Part shown: piece by piece, positions 52,386-61,472 of the stretch
How the letters are laid out: each line of letters opens with the position of its first letter
Numbering within the stretch: the stretch's first letter is position 1
Assembly (NCBI GenBank): GCA_038230515.1
Contig: JBBRND010000009.1
Location: 78,536 to 142,535 of the forward strand
Length of the DNA stretch: 64,000 nt
DNA from: JAPLDB01 sp038230515
Lineage (GTDB): Bacteria; Bacteroidota; Bacteroidia; AKYH767-A; 2013-40CM-41-45
Direction of reading: 5' to 3'
Translations under genes and position numbers: made by a program
The notes under the pieces: generated by a model
Seen by the model: the letters and a program-made list of their open reading frames with translations, nothing else
Told to the model about the DNA's origin: nothing
Databases searched by the model: none

Positions 52386-55235
52386 CTATTCAGCACCATT
52401 AGCAAATGGGAATAATTTACTGAGACCCTCATCAATATTTTCTCCCAAATGAATTCGAATTACTCTTCGTCCTTTAGAATCAAGCGAATGGAAATCGCCC
52501 AACGCCTGAGCTTTGTGCAAGGTAGCAAATCCAAATTTTTCTCCCGGAATTGCTAAATCTTTTTCCTCATCACCAATCAAAATAATATACAATCCTGTAT
52601 CCGGACCACCTTTATGCAGTTGCCCTGTAGAGTGGAGGTAACGCGGCCCGTTTAATAATGTGGTAGCAACTTTCAACTCATTTCTCATCTGCTCTCGCCA
52701 TGTTTGCAAACTAGTTGTACGATGTTCTGTCATCATAAAATAAGGCAACAAAGCGATATAGTCGTTTGGTTTTGCCATGGCTGTAAATGCGTTTATTATT
52801 TCTGCTGCTGTCTTATAATTATCCGTAGCAAGTTGTTTCGTTTTTTCACCTCCGTATACGGATATGTTATCGCTTTTCAAAAGTGGATTTGAAATCTTAA
52901 AATTCCTATCCTTAATCCATGCTACGAGCAGTTGACTTGTGTTCTTTTTACTTTCCTTAACATTGGGCTGGTCGAAAGGATTAATCCCCATAATCACACC
53001 TGCAACTGCTGTGGCAACTTCCCACCGGTAATATTCTCCACCCAATGCTATTTTATTTTCCACCTTTATTCTTACAACAGGATGCCCTGCATCTTGCAAT
53101 GCTTTTATTTTTTTCTCATCCACAGTATTGTTATCTGTAGGAAGATACATGTGTATGAATATCCTATCGTTTCCATAATATTCAGGCGCAGCAATGGTTT
53201 CACCGTGCACAGGAATTAAACCTTTGCCTTCTTTGCCAGTGCTTTCTGCAATTAATTGTTCTACCCAATAACCATATGATGCGATAGAAGTTGATAAAGC
53301 AAATGTTATTTTATCGCGACCATTTTTTTGGCAAATTCCTATTAAAACTCCTAAGCTAATTGCGGGATTACTTGTTGCGGGAACTCCATCAGAATTGCTT
53401 TGCATTTGTTTGGCACTTGCTAACAGAGCTTTAATATCAATTCCCATCAATGCCATTGGCACCAATCCAAAATCAGACAATACCGAGTAACGTCCGCCGA
53501 GGTCTGGCGGATTAATGAAAACTTTTCTAAATTTAAATTCTTCAGCCATTTTAACCAATGGGGTGTCATGGTCTGTAATGGCTACGAAATTATTGCCGGG
53601 CTTCGCATTCTTTTTAGTTTCTAATTGCTGATAGAAATAATGAAAGAAACTGAGAGTTTCTTCGGTATTGCCTGATTTAGTGGCAACAATAAAAAGTGTT
53701 TTTTCAAGGTCAATCTTACTTTCTATATTCAGTATGGCAGCAGGTTCCGTGTTATCCAACACCCATAATTGAAGATAACCATCAGTTGTAGCATACGTTT
53801 GACGTGTCACTTCCGAACATAAACTACTTCCGCCCATGCCTAATACCACTGCATGCGTGTAACCCTCCTCCTTAATCATCTGTGAAAATGCAATGATCGA
53901 TCCCGCATTTTTTGTAAAATGATTCGGCAAAGTTAGCCATCCCATTCGCTTGCTGATACTTTCTATTTGTTCCTGCCCCTTTTTCCACAAATGCGGATCT
54001 TGTGCAAAAAGAAGCCTTGCTATTTGCTTTTCATCTATTGAAGTATAAGCAGCTTTTACTTCAGCATCCAGTTTGATACAACTGATTTGTTGCGGCGATG
54101 CTTCATCTCCCAGCATTTTCATTCTTTTATTGGCCAGGTTACTGATTAATTTATTGTAAGATTCCGTAAATTTTTGTACGCCTTCGTTCTCTAATTGCTG
54201 TGTTATAAATGATATATCAATATCCATTTTTTTTAGTTCACCAAACAATTCATTTGCCTGTTCAAGCTCTTGCTCAATGGAGTCTTTTTTTATAGATCCA
54301 TGATTTGCAAAAGCTGCAATCGTTTCATCGGGTAATGTATTTACAGTGTTTTTACCAATCAATGATTCAACATAACGGAGATCATTATATAGTGGATCTT
54401 TGTTGCTGGTGCTTGCCCACAAGGGCCGCTGTACATGGGCACCATTTTCTTCTAATATTTTCCAGTTCGTGTCGCTGAATATTTCTTTGAACCTTTGATA
54501 ACATAGGCTTGCAGTGGCAATTCCTGCTCTGCCCGATAGCTTGTATGTTTGGCTGGCATTTTTATTTTCTTCTGCCGGGATAATATACTGGTCGAGCAAT
54601 TGGTCAGTGAGTACATCAATCCTGCTGAGAAAAACACTCGCAACTGAAATAATATGATTTACAGATTTGCCTTCTGCAACCCTTCGTGCAATCGCGCTAA
54701 TATATGCCTGCGCCACTTCAACATATCTGTCAACAGAAAATAGAAGTGTTATGTTGATGTTGATGCCTTCGTAAAGCATTTGTTCGATTGCTGGAATACC
54801 TTCCTTTGTCCCCGGAATTTTAATAAGACAATTTTGCTTTCCAACTGCGCTATATAACCTGCGGGCTTCTTTCATTGTACCTTCTGTATCTCTGGCTAAA
54901 TAAGGTGGTACTTCAAGGCTTACAAAGCCATCCGTACCATTTGATTGTTCAAACACAGGATGCAGAATATCGCAGGCATCCTGTACATCTTTTATGGTAA
55001 GTGCATCATAAATTTGCGGAAGATTTTTGCCTTCTTTTACCAATTCACTAATATGGCCATCATAATCTGAACCTTTTGAAATTGCCTTGTTGAAAATACT
55101 TGGGTTTGAAGTTATTCCCCGCAGTCCCTGCTCATCTACTCTTCTTTTTAATTCACCGGTGGTGATTTTCCCCCTCGTTAAATTATCCAGCCAATAACTT
55201 TGTCCGGATTCTAATAATTCGATTAGCGTATTCAT
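52386..55235 (-). CDS. Bifunctional transaldolase / glucose-6-phosphate isomerase
   Basis: A 949-residue fusion. Residues 1 to about 365 are a transaldolase (GITSNPSIFNKAI near residue 37, CLIKIPGTKEG with the Schiff-base Lys near 135, ISVASVFLSRID near 195). A linker leads to a phosphoglucose isomerase domain (about 400-949) with VLGMGGSSLCSEV, ATKSGNTEETLSF and the signature GGRYSVLSDFGLVP. The fusion is known from several bacterial phyla and joins the non-oxidative pentose pathway to upper glycolysis. Transketolase lies 55 bp upstream on the same strand. Confidence 0.96.
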   Translation of the reverse strand: MNTLIELLESGQSYWLDNLTRGKITTGELKRRVDEQGLRGITSNPSIFNKAISKGSDYDGHISELVKEGKNLPQIYDALTIKDVQDACDILHPVFEQSNGTDGFVSLEVPPYLARDTEGTMKEARRLYSAVGKQNCLIKIPGTKEGIPAIEQMLYEGININITLLFSVDRYVEVAQAYISAIARRVAEGKSVNHIISVASVFLSRIDVLTDQLLDQYIIPAEENKNASQTYKLSGRAGIATASLCYQRFKEIFSDTNWKILEENGAHVQRPLWASTSNKDPLYNDLRYVESLIGKNTVNTLPDETIAAFANHGSIKKDSIEQELEQANELFGELKKMDIDISFITQQLENEGVQKFTESYNKLISNLANKRMKMLGDEASPQQISCIKLDAEVKAAYTSIDEKQIARLLFAQDPHLWKKGQEQIESISKRMGWLTLPNHFTKNAGSIIAFSQMIKEEGYTHAVVLGMGGSSLCSEVTRQTYATTDGYLQLWVLDNTEPAAILNIESKIDLEKTLFIVATKSGNTEETLSFFHYFYQQLETKKNAKPGNNFVAITDHDTPLVKMAEEFKFRKVFINPPDLGGRYSVLSDFGLVPMALMGIDIKALLASAKQMQSNSDGVPATSNPAISLGVLIGICQKNGRDKITFALSTSIASYGYWVEQLIAESTGKEGKGLIPVHGETIAAPEYYGNDRIFIHMYLPTDNNTVDEKKIKALQDAGHPVVRIKVENKIALGGEYYRWEVATAVAGVIMGINPFDQPNVKESKKNTSQLLVAWIKDRNFKISNPLLKSDNISVYGGEKTKQLATDNYKTAAEIINAFTAMAKPNDYIALLPYFMMTEHRTTSLQTWREQMRNELKVATTLLNGPRYLHSTGQLHKGGPDTGLYIILIGDEEKDLAIPGEKFGFATLHKAQALGDFHSLDSKGRRVIRIHLGENIDEGLSKLFPFANGAE

Positions 55236-55290
55236 CTTGTATAATTTTTTTGTTGATTGAATTATATGTTATAACATTTTGTTTGCACGA

Positions 55291-57297
55291 TTATGAAATC
55301 AAAGCTTGCGCTCTCTTTACTACATTTTCGACAGTAAAACCATACTCTCTCATCACTTCTTCACCGGGCGCAGATTCCCCAAATGCGGTAATGCCAATTA
55401 CATCGCCTTCATCAGTTACATATTTTTGCCAGCCCAATGGTGATCCTGCTTCTACTGCTAAACGTTTTCGTAATGACCCAGGAAATATTTTTTCTTTATA
55501 CGCGTTATCCTGTTTTTCAAATAGCTCCCACGATGGCATACTTACCACACGTGCAGCTATATTTTGTTCTTTTAATTTTTGCTGAGCGGCCAGCAACAAT
55601 TGAACTTCCGAACCCGTACCAATTAAAATAATTTCCGGCAGTGTTTCTGATTCCGAAAGAATGTAAGCGCCCTTTTCCAGTTCAATGGCCTTTGTATATT
55701 TTTCCTGGTCAATAACCGGAATTCCCTGTCGGGTTAATATTAATGCGATAGGACCGCCTGAATGTTCAATGGCAATGCGCCAGGCTTGTACTGTTTCATT
55801 GGCATCAGCCGGGCGAATTACTGTTATGTTGGGAACAGACCTTAAACCAATCAATTGTTCTACAGGCTGATGGGTGGTGCCGTCTTCTCCTAACGCTATA
55901 CTATCATGTGTAAAAACATAAATGGTACGGATTTTCATAATCGCTGCCAGCCGGATAGGTGGTCGCACGTAATCTGAAAATATCAGGAATGTAGCACCGT
56001 AAGGAATGAAAAATTTACTAAGTGCTAATCCATTTAAGATTGCGCCCATGGCATGTTCCCGGATGCCAAAGTGAAAATTTCGGCCATCAGAATTTTCTGC
56101 TGAAAATGATTTGTACTTCTCCAGAATGGTGTCGGTAGATGGCGCGAGATCCGCTGAACCACCTATTAAATTTGGCAAATAATCAGCAATTGCATTTAAC
56201 ACTTTGCCCGAGGCTTTGCGAGTCGCCATTTCTTCCCCGGCTTTAAAAACCGGCAACTTTTCTTTCCATCCTTCCGGTAATTTCCCACTATTCAATAACT
56301 CGTATTCATTGGCCAATTCCGTATATTTTTCTTTGTAACTTTTATAAAGTTCGTTCCAAATTTTTTCTTTATCAATTCCTTTCTTACCTGCTTCACGATA
56401 ATAATTCAATACATCGTCAGGTACTACAAAATATTTATCAGGATCAAAACCAAAATTTTCCTTTACGAGCTTCACCTCCTCTTCACCTAAAGGAGAACCA
56501 TGAGCAGCGGCCGTATCTTCTTTATTGGGACTACCATAACCAATATGTGTACGCACTTTTATCAGGGAAGGACGATGGGTTTCTTTTTGCGCATTTTTTA
56601 TTGCTGCTGATAATGCCGCTAAATCATTTCCATCTGCAAGTACCTGAACATGCCAGCCATAAGCTTCAAAGCGTTGTGCAAGGTCTTCATCAAATGTAAC
56701 GTTGGTATTTCCTTCAATAGTTATGTGGTTATCATCGTATAAATAAATCATATTACCTAACTGAAGATGTCCGGCTAAAGAAGCGGCTTCTGAACTTATT
56801 CCTTCCATCATATCGCCATCGCTGCAAATAGCATAAATCTTATAATCGAAAATGTCAAAGCCAGGTTTATTATACCGGGCGGCCAGATATTTTTGTGCAA
56901 CGGCAAACCCTACACCGTTGGCAAATCCCTGTCCTAACGGGCCGGTCGTTACTTCAATGCCGGGTAACAATCCATATTCAGGATGTCCCGCCGTTTTACT
57001 ATGTAATTGCCGGAATTTTTTTATATCGTCAAGTGTGATGGGATATCCTGTTAAATACAAAAAACTATATTGCAGCATACAGGCATGGCCGCAGGATAAA
57101 ATAAAGCGATCCCTGTTTGCCCATTGAGGATTTCGTGGATTATAGTTCATGCTTTCCGCCCATAAAACATGGCCAACAGGTGCAAGCCCCACTGGCGTTC
57201 CGGGATGTCCGGAATTTGCTTTTTGCACTGCATCTACAGATAGTATCCGAACGGTATTGATCCCCTGCTGTTCAATTGTTTCTGATTTAAGTTCCAT
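55291..57297 (-). CDS. tkt: Transketolase
   Basis: A 668-residue transketolase. The thiamine diphosphate and metal motif is ICSDGDMMEGISSEA near residue 155 with YDDNHITIEG. Substrate His residues are visible in NSGHPGTPVGLAP (about 27-39) and AAHGSPLG near 263; GIREHAMGAILNG near 400 and the DSIALGEDGTTHQPVEQL loop near 460 complete the active site. It transfers two-carbon units between pentose and other sugar phosphates. The C-terminus is complete. Aldolase is 49 bp upstream and the transaldolase fusion 55 bp downstream on the same strand. Confidence 0.97.
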   Translation of the reverse strand: MELKSETIEQQGINTVRILSVDAVQKANSGHPGTPVGLAPVGHVLWAESMNYNPRNPQWANRDRFILSCGHACMLQYSFLYLTGYPITLDDIKKFRQLHSKTAGHPEYGLLPGIEVTTGPLGQGFANGVGFAVAQKYLAARYNKPGFDIFDYKIYAICSDGDMMEGISSEAASLAGHLQLGNMIYLYDDNHITIEGNTNVTFDEDLAQRFEAYGWHVQVLADGNDLAALSAAIKNAQKETHRPSLIKVRTHIGYGSPNKEDTAAAHGSPLGEEEVKLVKENFGFDPDKYFVVPDDVLNYYREAGKKGIDKEKIWNELYKSYKEKYTELANEYELLNSGKLPEGWKEKLPVFKAGEEMATRKASGKVLNAIADYLPNLIGGSADLAPSTDTILEKYKSFSAENSDGRNFHFGIREHAMGAILNGLALSKFFIPYGATFLIFSDYVRPPIRLAAIMKIRTIYVFTHDSIALGEDGTTHQPVEQLIGLRSVPNITVIRPADANETVQAWRIAIEHSGGPIALILTRQGIPVIDQEKYTKAIELEKGAYILSESETLPEIILIGTGSEVQLLLAAQQKLKEQNIAARVVSMPSWELFEKQDNAYKEKIFPGSLRKRLAVEAGSPLGWQKYVTDEGDVIGITAFGESAPGEEVMREYGFTVENVVKRAQALIS

Positions 57298-57346
57298 GTC
57301 AATAATTTAAAAATATTCAATAGATTTTAACTGCAAATAAAACTGA

Positions 57347-58363
57347 TTATTTCAATAATGTATGGTATTGACCTTGGCGTGCTTCATGATCAAGTTTTGC
57401 TCGTTTATACAATAATTTTTGTGCTTCTTCAACATTCGCTTCTTTTCCCTTCCATAGATCCAGAGCAGGTTGCTGAATGGCTCTTGCAAAAGAAAAAGTG
57501 ACTATCCACGGAAGGTGATTCTTGAAATTCTTGTTGATCGCATTCAAATGCTCAGTTGCTTTTTCAGGTGACTGTCCGCCAGATAAAAATGCAATTGCAG
57601 GCATACTCGCAGGAACGGAAGCAAATAAACAATTCACTGTGGCATCGACGACCTCATCAACGCTGTTTTGGATAGCGCTTTCTGTTCCGCCAATTATCAT
57701 ATTTGGTTTTAAAATCATTCCTTCGAAATCAATTTTAAATTGGTACAACTGATAAAAAAGAATTTTCAAAACCTCCTCTGTAACATCATAACATTGTTGT
57801 ATAGAATGATTTCCAGTCATCAATACTTCAGGTTCCACAATAGGAACAATATCTGCTTCCTGGCATAAAGAAGCATACCTTGCTAATGCATGAACATTGG
57901 CTTCGATGCAGGCTTTCGTTGGAATGCCATCACCTATTGTAATTACTGCACGCCATTTTGCAAAACGGGCACCTATCTTTTTATATTCCTCCAAACGTTT
58001 GCGCAACCCGTCTAAACCTTCAGTAATTTTTTCATTGGGGAAACGAGCCATTGGTTTAGCACCTGTGTCCACTTTTATTCCCGGAATGATTCCAGCTTTG
58101 ATTAATTTATCAGTAAAAGGAATTCCATCTTTTGTTTGCTGGCGAATGGTTTCATCATACAAAATTGCTCCACCAATACTTTCATTTAAGCCAGGTGTTG
58201 TAATGATTAACTCGCGGTAGCTGCGCCTCATTTCAATGGTTTGCGGAATACCTGCTGCGACAAAACGTTTGTTGCAGGTGCCGGTGCTTTCATCCATAGC
58301 AAGCAACCCTTTGTTGTTAGTAAAGAGTTGCATTATGGTATCTTTTAATAGTTGCTTATTCAT
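57347..58363 (-). CDS. Class I fructose-bisphosphate aldolase
   Basis: A 338-residue class I (Schiff-base) aldolase, eukaryote-like in type. The conserved segments are GLLAMDESTGTCNKRF (19-34), VDTGAKPM, FAKWRAVI, IVEPEVL near residue 178, the Schiff-base Lys in MILKPNMIIGG and the phosphate-binding FLSGGQSPE near 263. It splits fructose-1,6-bisphosphate into triose phosphates. Its ATG overlaps the stop of a 51-residue DUF2945-like gene by 4 bp (ATGA), indicating translational coupling. Confidence 0.95.
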   Translation of the reverse strand: MNKQLLKDTIMQLFTNNKGLLAMDESTGTCNKRFVAAGIPQTIEMRRSYRELIITTPGLNESIGGAILYDETIRQQTKDGIPFTDKLIKAGIIPGIKVDTGAKPMARFPNEKITEGLDGLRKRLEEYKKIGARFAKWRAVITIGDGIPTKACIEANVHALARYASLCQEADIVPIVEPEVLMTGNHSIQQCYDVTEEVLKILFYQLYQFKIDFEGMILKPNMIIGGTESAIQNSVDEVVDATVNCLFASVPASMPAIAFLSGGQSPEKATEHLNAINKNFKNHLPWIVTFSFARAIQQPALDLWKGKEANVEEAQKLLYKRAKLDHEARQGQYHTLLK

Positions 58364-58515
58364 TTGTATGGTTCAACTTTAATATTTGGAGGATCAAATA
58401 AGAGAACTATCATGCTTTCGGCTTTCTGTAATGCTTTTTTTATAATATTTCCTGAAACATGTGCTGCGTCCGAATTCCATTTTACACGGTCGCCAATTTT
58501 AAATTTGTATTCCAT
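58360..58515 (-). CDS. Small DUF2945-like (HVA1/TUDOR) protein, divergent C-terminus
   Basis: A 51-residue ORF beginning MEYKFKIGDRVKWNS, which matches the first half of DUF2945 (small TUDOR-like) proteins. After NIIKKALQKAES the sequence departs from the family (VLLFDPPNIKVEPYK) and stops early. It may be a truncated family member kept because of its ATGA coupling to the aldolase gene. A second DUF2945 gene lies 240 bp upstream. Confidence 0.55.
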   Translation of the reverse strand: MEYKFKIGDRVKWNSDAAHVSGNIIKKALQKAESMIVLLFDPPNIKVEPYK

Positions 58516-58528
58516 ATTTTTTAATTAT

Positions 58529-58675
58529 TTAACTATCAGCCAATAAATCAAAGTATTCGTCATCTTCATTTTTTCCCCCAAACCCTTTCCCTAAATCTTT
58601 AGCTGATTGTACAAATTCAGTTCCTGCTATGATGATTTTCAATCCTTCACTTTCACTCAGGCGTAGGAATGCAAA
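58529..58675 (-). pseudogene. C-terminal relic or unstarted small ORF
   Basis: A minus-strand frame between TAA codons reads FAFLRLSESEGLKIIIAG then FVQSAKDLGKGFGGKNEDDE and ends YFDLLADS. It looks like protein but has no ATG start in frame. An upstream ATG (MKMYSNLHSYA) is in another frame. It is probably the remnant of a gene, 13 bp before the DUF2945-like ORF. Family unknown. Confidence 0.35.
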
Positions 58676-58753
58676 TTAGAGTACATTTTCATGCTTCGGT
58701 AATTAAAATATTTCTTATCATTTTTTTTTCAATTTATTTCCTGATTATTCTTT

Positions 58754-58962
58754 TCAGAGTTTAGTAAGCGCAGCCTCTTTATGAGATGCAATGTGATCCG
58801 TTTTATTGCTTTTTATTTCATATTGAGGTTCTTCTTCCGTAGCGTGGTGTATGTAACCTTTGTAATCGAAATTCTTAATGTGTTTTTAATAATATTTCCT
58901 GTAACTTTTCCCGCTTCAGAGTTCCAACTTACTTTGTCGCCAATTTTAAATTTTGTTTTCAT
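58754..58962 (-). pseudogene. DUF2945 (HVA1/TUDOR) gene with one-base deletion
   Basis: It starts MKTKFKIGDKVSWNSEAGKV and resumes in another frame as DYKGYIHHATEEEPQYEIKS ... HIASHKEAALTKL, a complete DUF2945 protein of 69 residues if one A is added to the A5 run (T run at 58883-58887). As written the frame ends early. DUF2945 proteins are small, stress-associated and of unknown biochemical role. Either a real frameshift or a homopolymer error. Confidence 0.7.
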
Positions 58963-58985
58963 ACACAAATTTTTTGTTTGTAAAT

Positions 58986-59522
58986 CTAATTTTCATCAGA
59001 ATACAATACATTTCCACCAACTATTCTTGTCGGTGAAGTGTATTTATGCTCCTGAATTTTTTGTATCGCCATAATATGTAATACCGTCCAACCTTTTGCT
59101 TTAAGATAATCGGACACCATTGAACGATGACATTTCCACCAAACTGCCTCGGAGCACATATAAGCGGTGGGTTGTTCTAAGGCTATACGTTCCAGTTTTA
59201 CAATGGCATTTTTGAACTCTTCGGTTTCCATATAATCAGCATAAGCTTTAAAAGAAACATTGTTCCATCGGTTGTTTTTTGAATCTTTTTTTACCTTCCT
59301 TCTTCCTCCCAAATCAGCCAGATGTATGTATAGTACTCCGGTTTCTTCCAAAGATATTTTTAAATCTTCTTTGTTGAATTGCGGGAACTTGCGTGAGCCT
59401 GGTAAACTTCGAATGTCTGCTAGAATTTTAATATCAAAAGATCGAAGCATATCCAGAAATTCGGCAAGGATATGGGTCGAATGACCTATGGTGTAAATGG
59501 TATATACATTCTTTGGATTCAT
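58986..59522 (-). CDS. DUF488 family protein
   Basis: A 178-residue DUF488 protein with the family hallmarks YTIGHSTHILAEFLDML (10-26), ADIRSLPGSRKFPQFNK near residue 35, YIHLADLGGRRK near 65 and the late CSEAVWWKCHRSMVSDYL with its conserved Cys, Cys-His and Arg. The function of DUF488 is not established; the Cys/His set suggests metal or nucleotide chemistry. Its start overlaps the uracil-DNA-glycosylase gene stop by 4 bp, so the two are coupled. Confidence 0.9.
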   Translation of the reverse strand: MNPKNVYTIYTIGHSTHILAEFLDMLRSFDIKILADIRSLPGSRKFPQFNKEDLKISLEETGVLYIHLADLGGRRKVKKDSKNNRWNNVSFKAYADYMETEEFKNAIVKLERIALEQPTAYMCSEAVWWKCHRSMVSDYLKAKGWTVLHIMAIQKIQEHKYTSPTRIVGGNVLYSDEN

Positions 59523-60229
59523 TGGATACTATTCAATGTTAATATATACTTGTCAATATAAATCTGTTTTTCTTTGGACTTATATTGCTGGATGTATCGC
59601 GGATGTTCAAGTGCTTTTAAACGGCCAAACAACTTAGCTTCCTTATTTAACTTCTGAATATAATCTGCATTTTTCTTTCCCAACACAAAAACCTCCGCAG
59701 TTTTTAATCCCATACTGATATGTTTTTTAAAGGACAAAATCATAAAATCTTTTACCATTTCAAATAGAACGGGGTCGTCATAATAATTGGCATTTAACCA
59801 TTTGCCATCTGTTGTTTGACGAACAATAGCTAATGGAAATGGCGAATTGATATAAAATTGTTTGTAAAAATCGTTCACTCCTCCATATTCGGCAATCATA
59901 TCATACATAAAAACAGAAGACACCTCGTGCGTATGTGCTGATTGCATTTTGATACCGCAGCCGCTTTCTAATCGTTTTGTGTCTGTAAATGGCACACCTG
60001 TTACCCCGGCTCCAAGACGGCTCGGATTAATACCGATAATAAATCTTCGTTGATTTGAATCGTGATAAAATTTTTGATAAAACTGTTGCATCACCGCCAT
60101 CGTTTCAGCATTATCAAGATAAGGATTAATCACCCGAAAATATTCAGGCAGTTTATCCGAATAGTGTAAATGACGATTAAAATCAATCACATTATCTGCA
60201 AAGCTTTTTGACATACTAATTTCCTTCAT
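59519..60229 (-). CDS. SMUG-like uracil-DNA glycosylase family protein (DUF4918)
   Basis: A 236-residue protein of the SMUG2/DUF4918 type. The glycosylase motif 1 is FIIGINPSRLGAGVTGVPFTD near residue 63, and the second motif is LEHPRYIQQY near 212, resembling the HPS/HPR loop that enters the DNA. YDMIAEYGG and SPFPLAIVR lie between. The family removes uracil or oxidised pyrimidines from DNA, which would suit the nitrosative (deaminating) stress expected beside a nitrite reductase; that link is inference. It overlaps the DUF488 gene by 4 bp. Confidence 0.8.
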   Translation of the reverse strand: MKEISMSKSFADNVIDFNRHLHYSDKLPEYFRVINPYLDNAETMAVMQQFYQKFYHDSNQRRFIIGINPSRLGAGVTGVPFTDTKRLESGCGIKMQSAHTHEVSSVFMYDMIAEYGGVNDFYKQFYINSPFPLAIVRQTTDGKWLNANYYDDPVLFEMVKDFMILSFKKHISMGLKTAEVFVLGKKNADYIQKLNKEAKLFGRLKALEHPRYIQQYKSKEKQIYIDKYILTLNSIQ

Positions 60230-60282
60230 TTTATGCCCTTGAATTAAATGGCTTTTTTATCGGTTTTTTGAGGTCCCATAAT

Positions 60283-61410
60283 TTATTTTATTTTTTCTTG
60301 CTTACTTATTTGCTTCATCAAATTGTCATCCCATTTACCTTCAACTTTTACCTGTGCCACTGCACCAAAAGCAAATGCCTCAATCAAATTATGATTGAGA
60401 TAGGCATAAGTTCCGGGTTGTCTGAATTGATAAATCATGGCAACTGCGGAACCGCCAACAACTGGCCATGATTCGTAATTTGTTGCAGGTTTATCATTGA
60501 ACGAACCTCCTAACCAAACAAGGTCAGCATGTCCGCCAATTAAATGTATTCGGGTATCTCTATTTGCCTGTGAGGTAATAAACAATACTTTATCACCAAC
60601 ATTTGCTTTAAGTGCATTTTTTCCTAAAAGCGAACCTGTAACACCGTTGAATATAATGTGGGTTGGCGTTAATGTTTGAAACACTTTTAGTATATCACCA
60701 AAAGCTGCGGCAGGTGTAGCATACTCTTTATAATTTCCTTTGTCGTCCTTTGGAACATAATAGTCCTGTTCGGCTATATAAAATGCTTTGTCGTAGTGTA
60801 CTGAATTTCCATTCTCATCTTTAAGCCCTTCACGAGGCAACACCATAATAGCTCCATTCATGCCGGAGGTTACATGCAACGGAACCATTACTCCTCCCGG
60901 AGCACAGTGATATACAAACACACCTGACTTAATTGCTTTGAAGCGGATAGTAACTTGTTCGCCCGGATTAACCAAAGTTAAATCTCCTCCTCCCATGGCA
61001 CCGGTGGCAGCATGAAAATCAATATTATGTTGTAGGGTATTTGTTGACGGGTTTATAAGTGTGAGTTGAACATAATCATTTTGATGAACGACAATCATTG
61101 GTCCCGGAACAGAACCATTAAATGTTAAAGCCCAAATTTTAACTCCGGGTGCTATTTCTAATTTTTTTTCCTGAACGGTTAATGTAACTTCAACTACAAC
61201 AGGGTCGCCCGATACTGCCTGTTCATACTCAGGCAAAAAAGGTGGTGCGACTACTTCTTCTGTTATGTGTTTCAGATTGTCGGGATTTGCTTTGTCAGAA
61301 GTTTCGAATACTGAAATTCCTTTTGATGTCCCGTTTTTGTTTTGATTAACTGAAGATTGATTACACGCACCTAACAGGCAAGCTAAAACCGGAATGATTA
61401 TTTTTTTCAT
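60283..61410 (-). CDS. nirK: Copper-containing nitrite reductase, lipoprotein
   Basis: A two-cupredoxin NirK of 375 residues from the ATG at 61410; an upstream in-frame ATG at 61461 would precede the lipoprotein signal. The lipobox ends at Cys16 (LLGAC), so it is membrane-anchored facing the periplasm. Type 1 copper ligands are His128, Cys169, His179 and Met184; type 2 ligands are His133, His168 and the His in IHLIGGH near 302. The catalytic Asp131 (HNIDFH) and the active-site His of PTHIIFNG are also present. It reduces nitrite to nitric oxide. No norB or nosZ is in the window, so the fate of NO is unknown. Confidence 0.95.
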   Translation of the reverse strand: MKKIIIPVLACLLGACNQSSVNQNKNGTSKGISVFETSDKANPDNLKHITEEVVAPPFLPEYEQAVSGDPVVVEVTLTVQEKKLEIAPGVKIWALTFNGSVPGPMIVVHQNDYVQLTLINPSTNTLQHNIDFHAATGAMGGGDLTLVNPGEQVTIRFKAIKSGVFVYHCAPGGVMVPLHVTSGMNGAIMVLPREGLKDENGNSVHYDKAFYIAEQDYYVPKDDKGNYKEYATPAAAFGDILKVFQTLTPTHIIFNGVTGSLLGKNALKANVGDKVLFITSQANRDTRIHLIGGHADLVWLGGSFNDKPATNYESWPVVGGSAVAMIYQFRQPGTYAYLNHNLIEAFAFGAVAQVKVEGKWDDNLMKQISKQEKIK

Positions 61411-61472
61411 TGATAGAGAGCGTTTAAAAACATGTATGACAAAAACAGAATGATTATTCATATAAGTAATGG

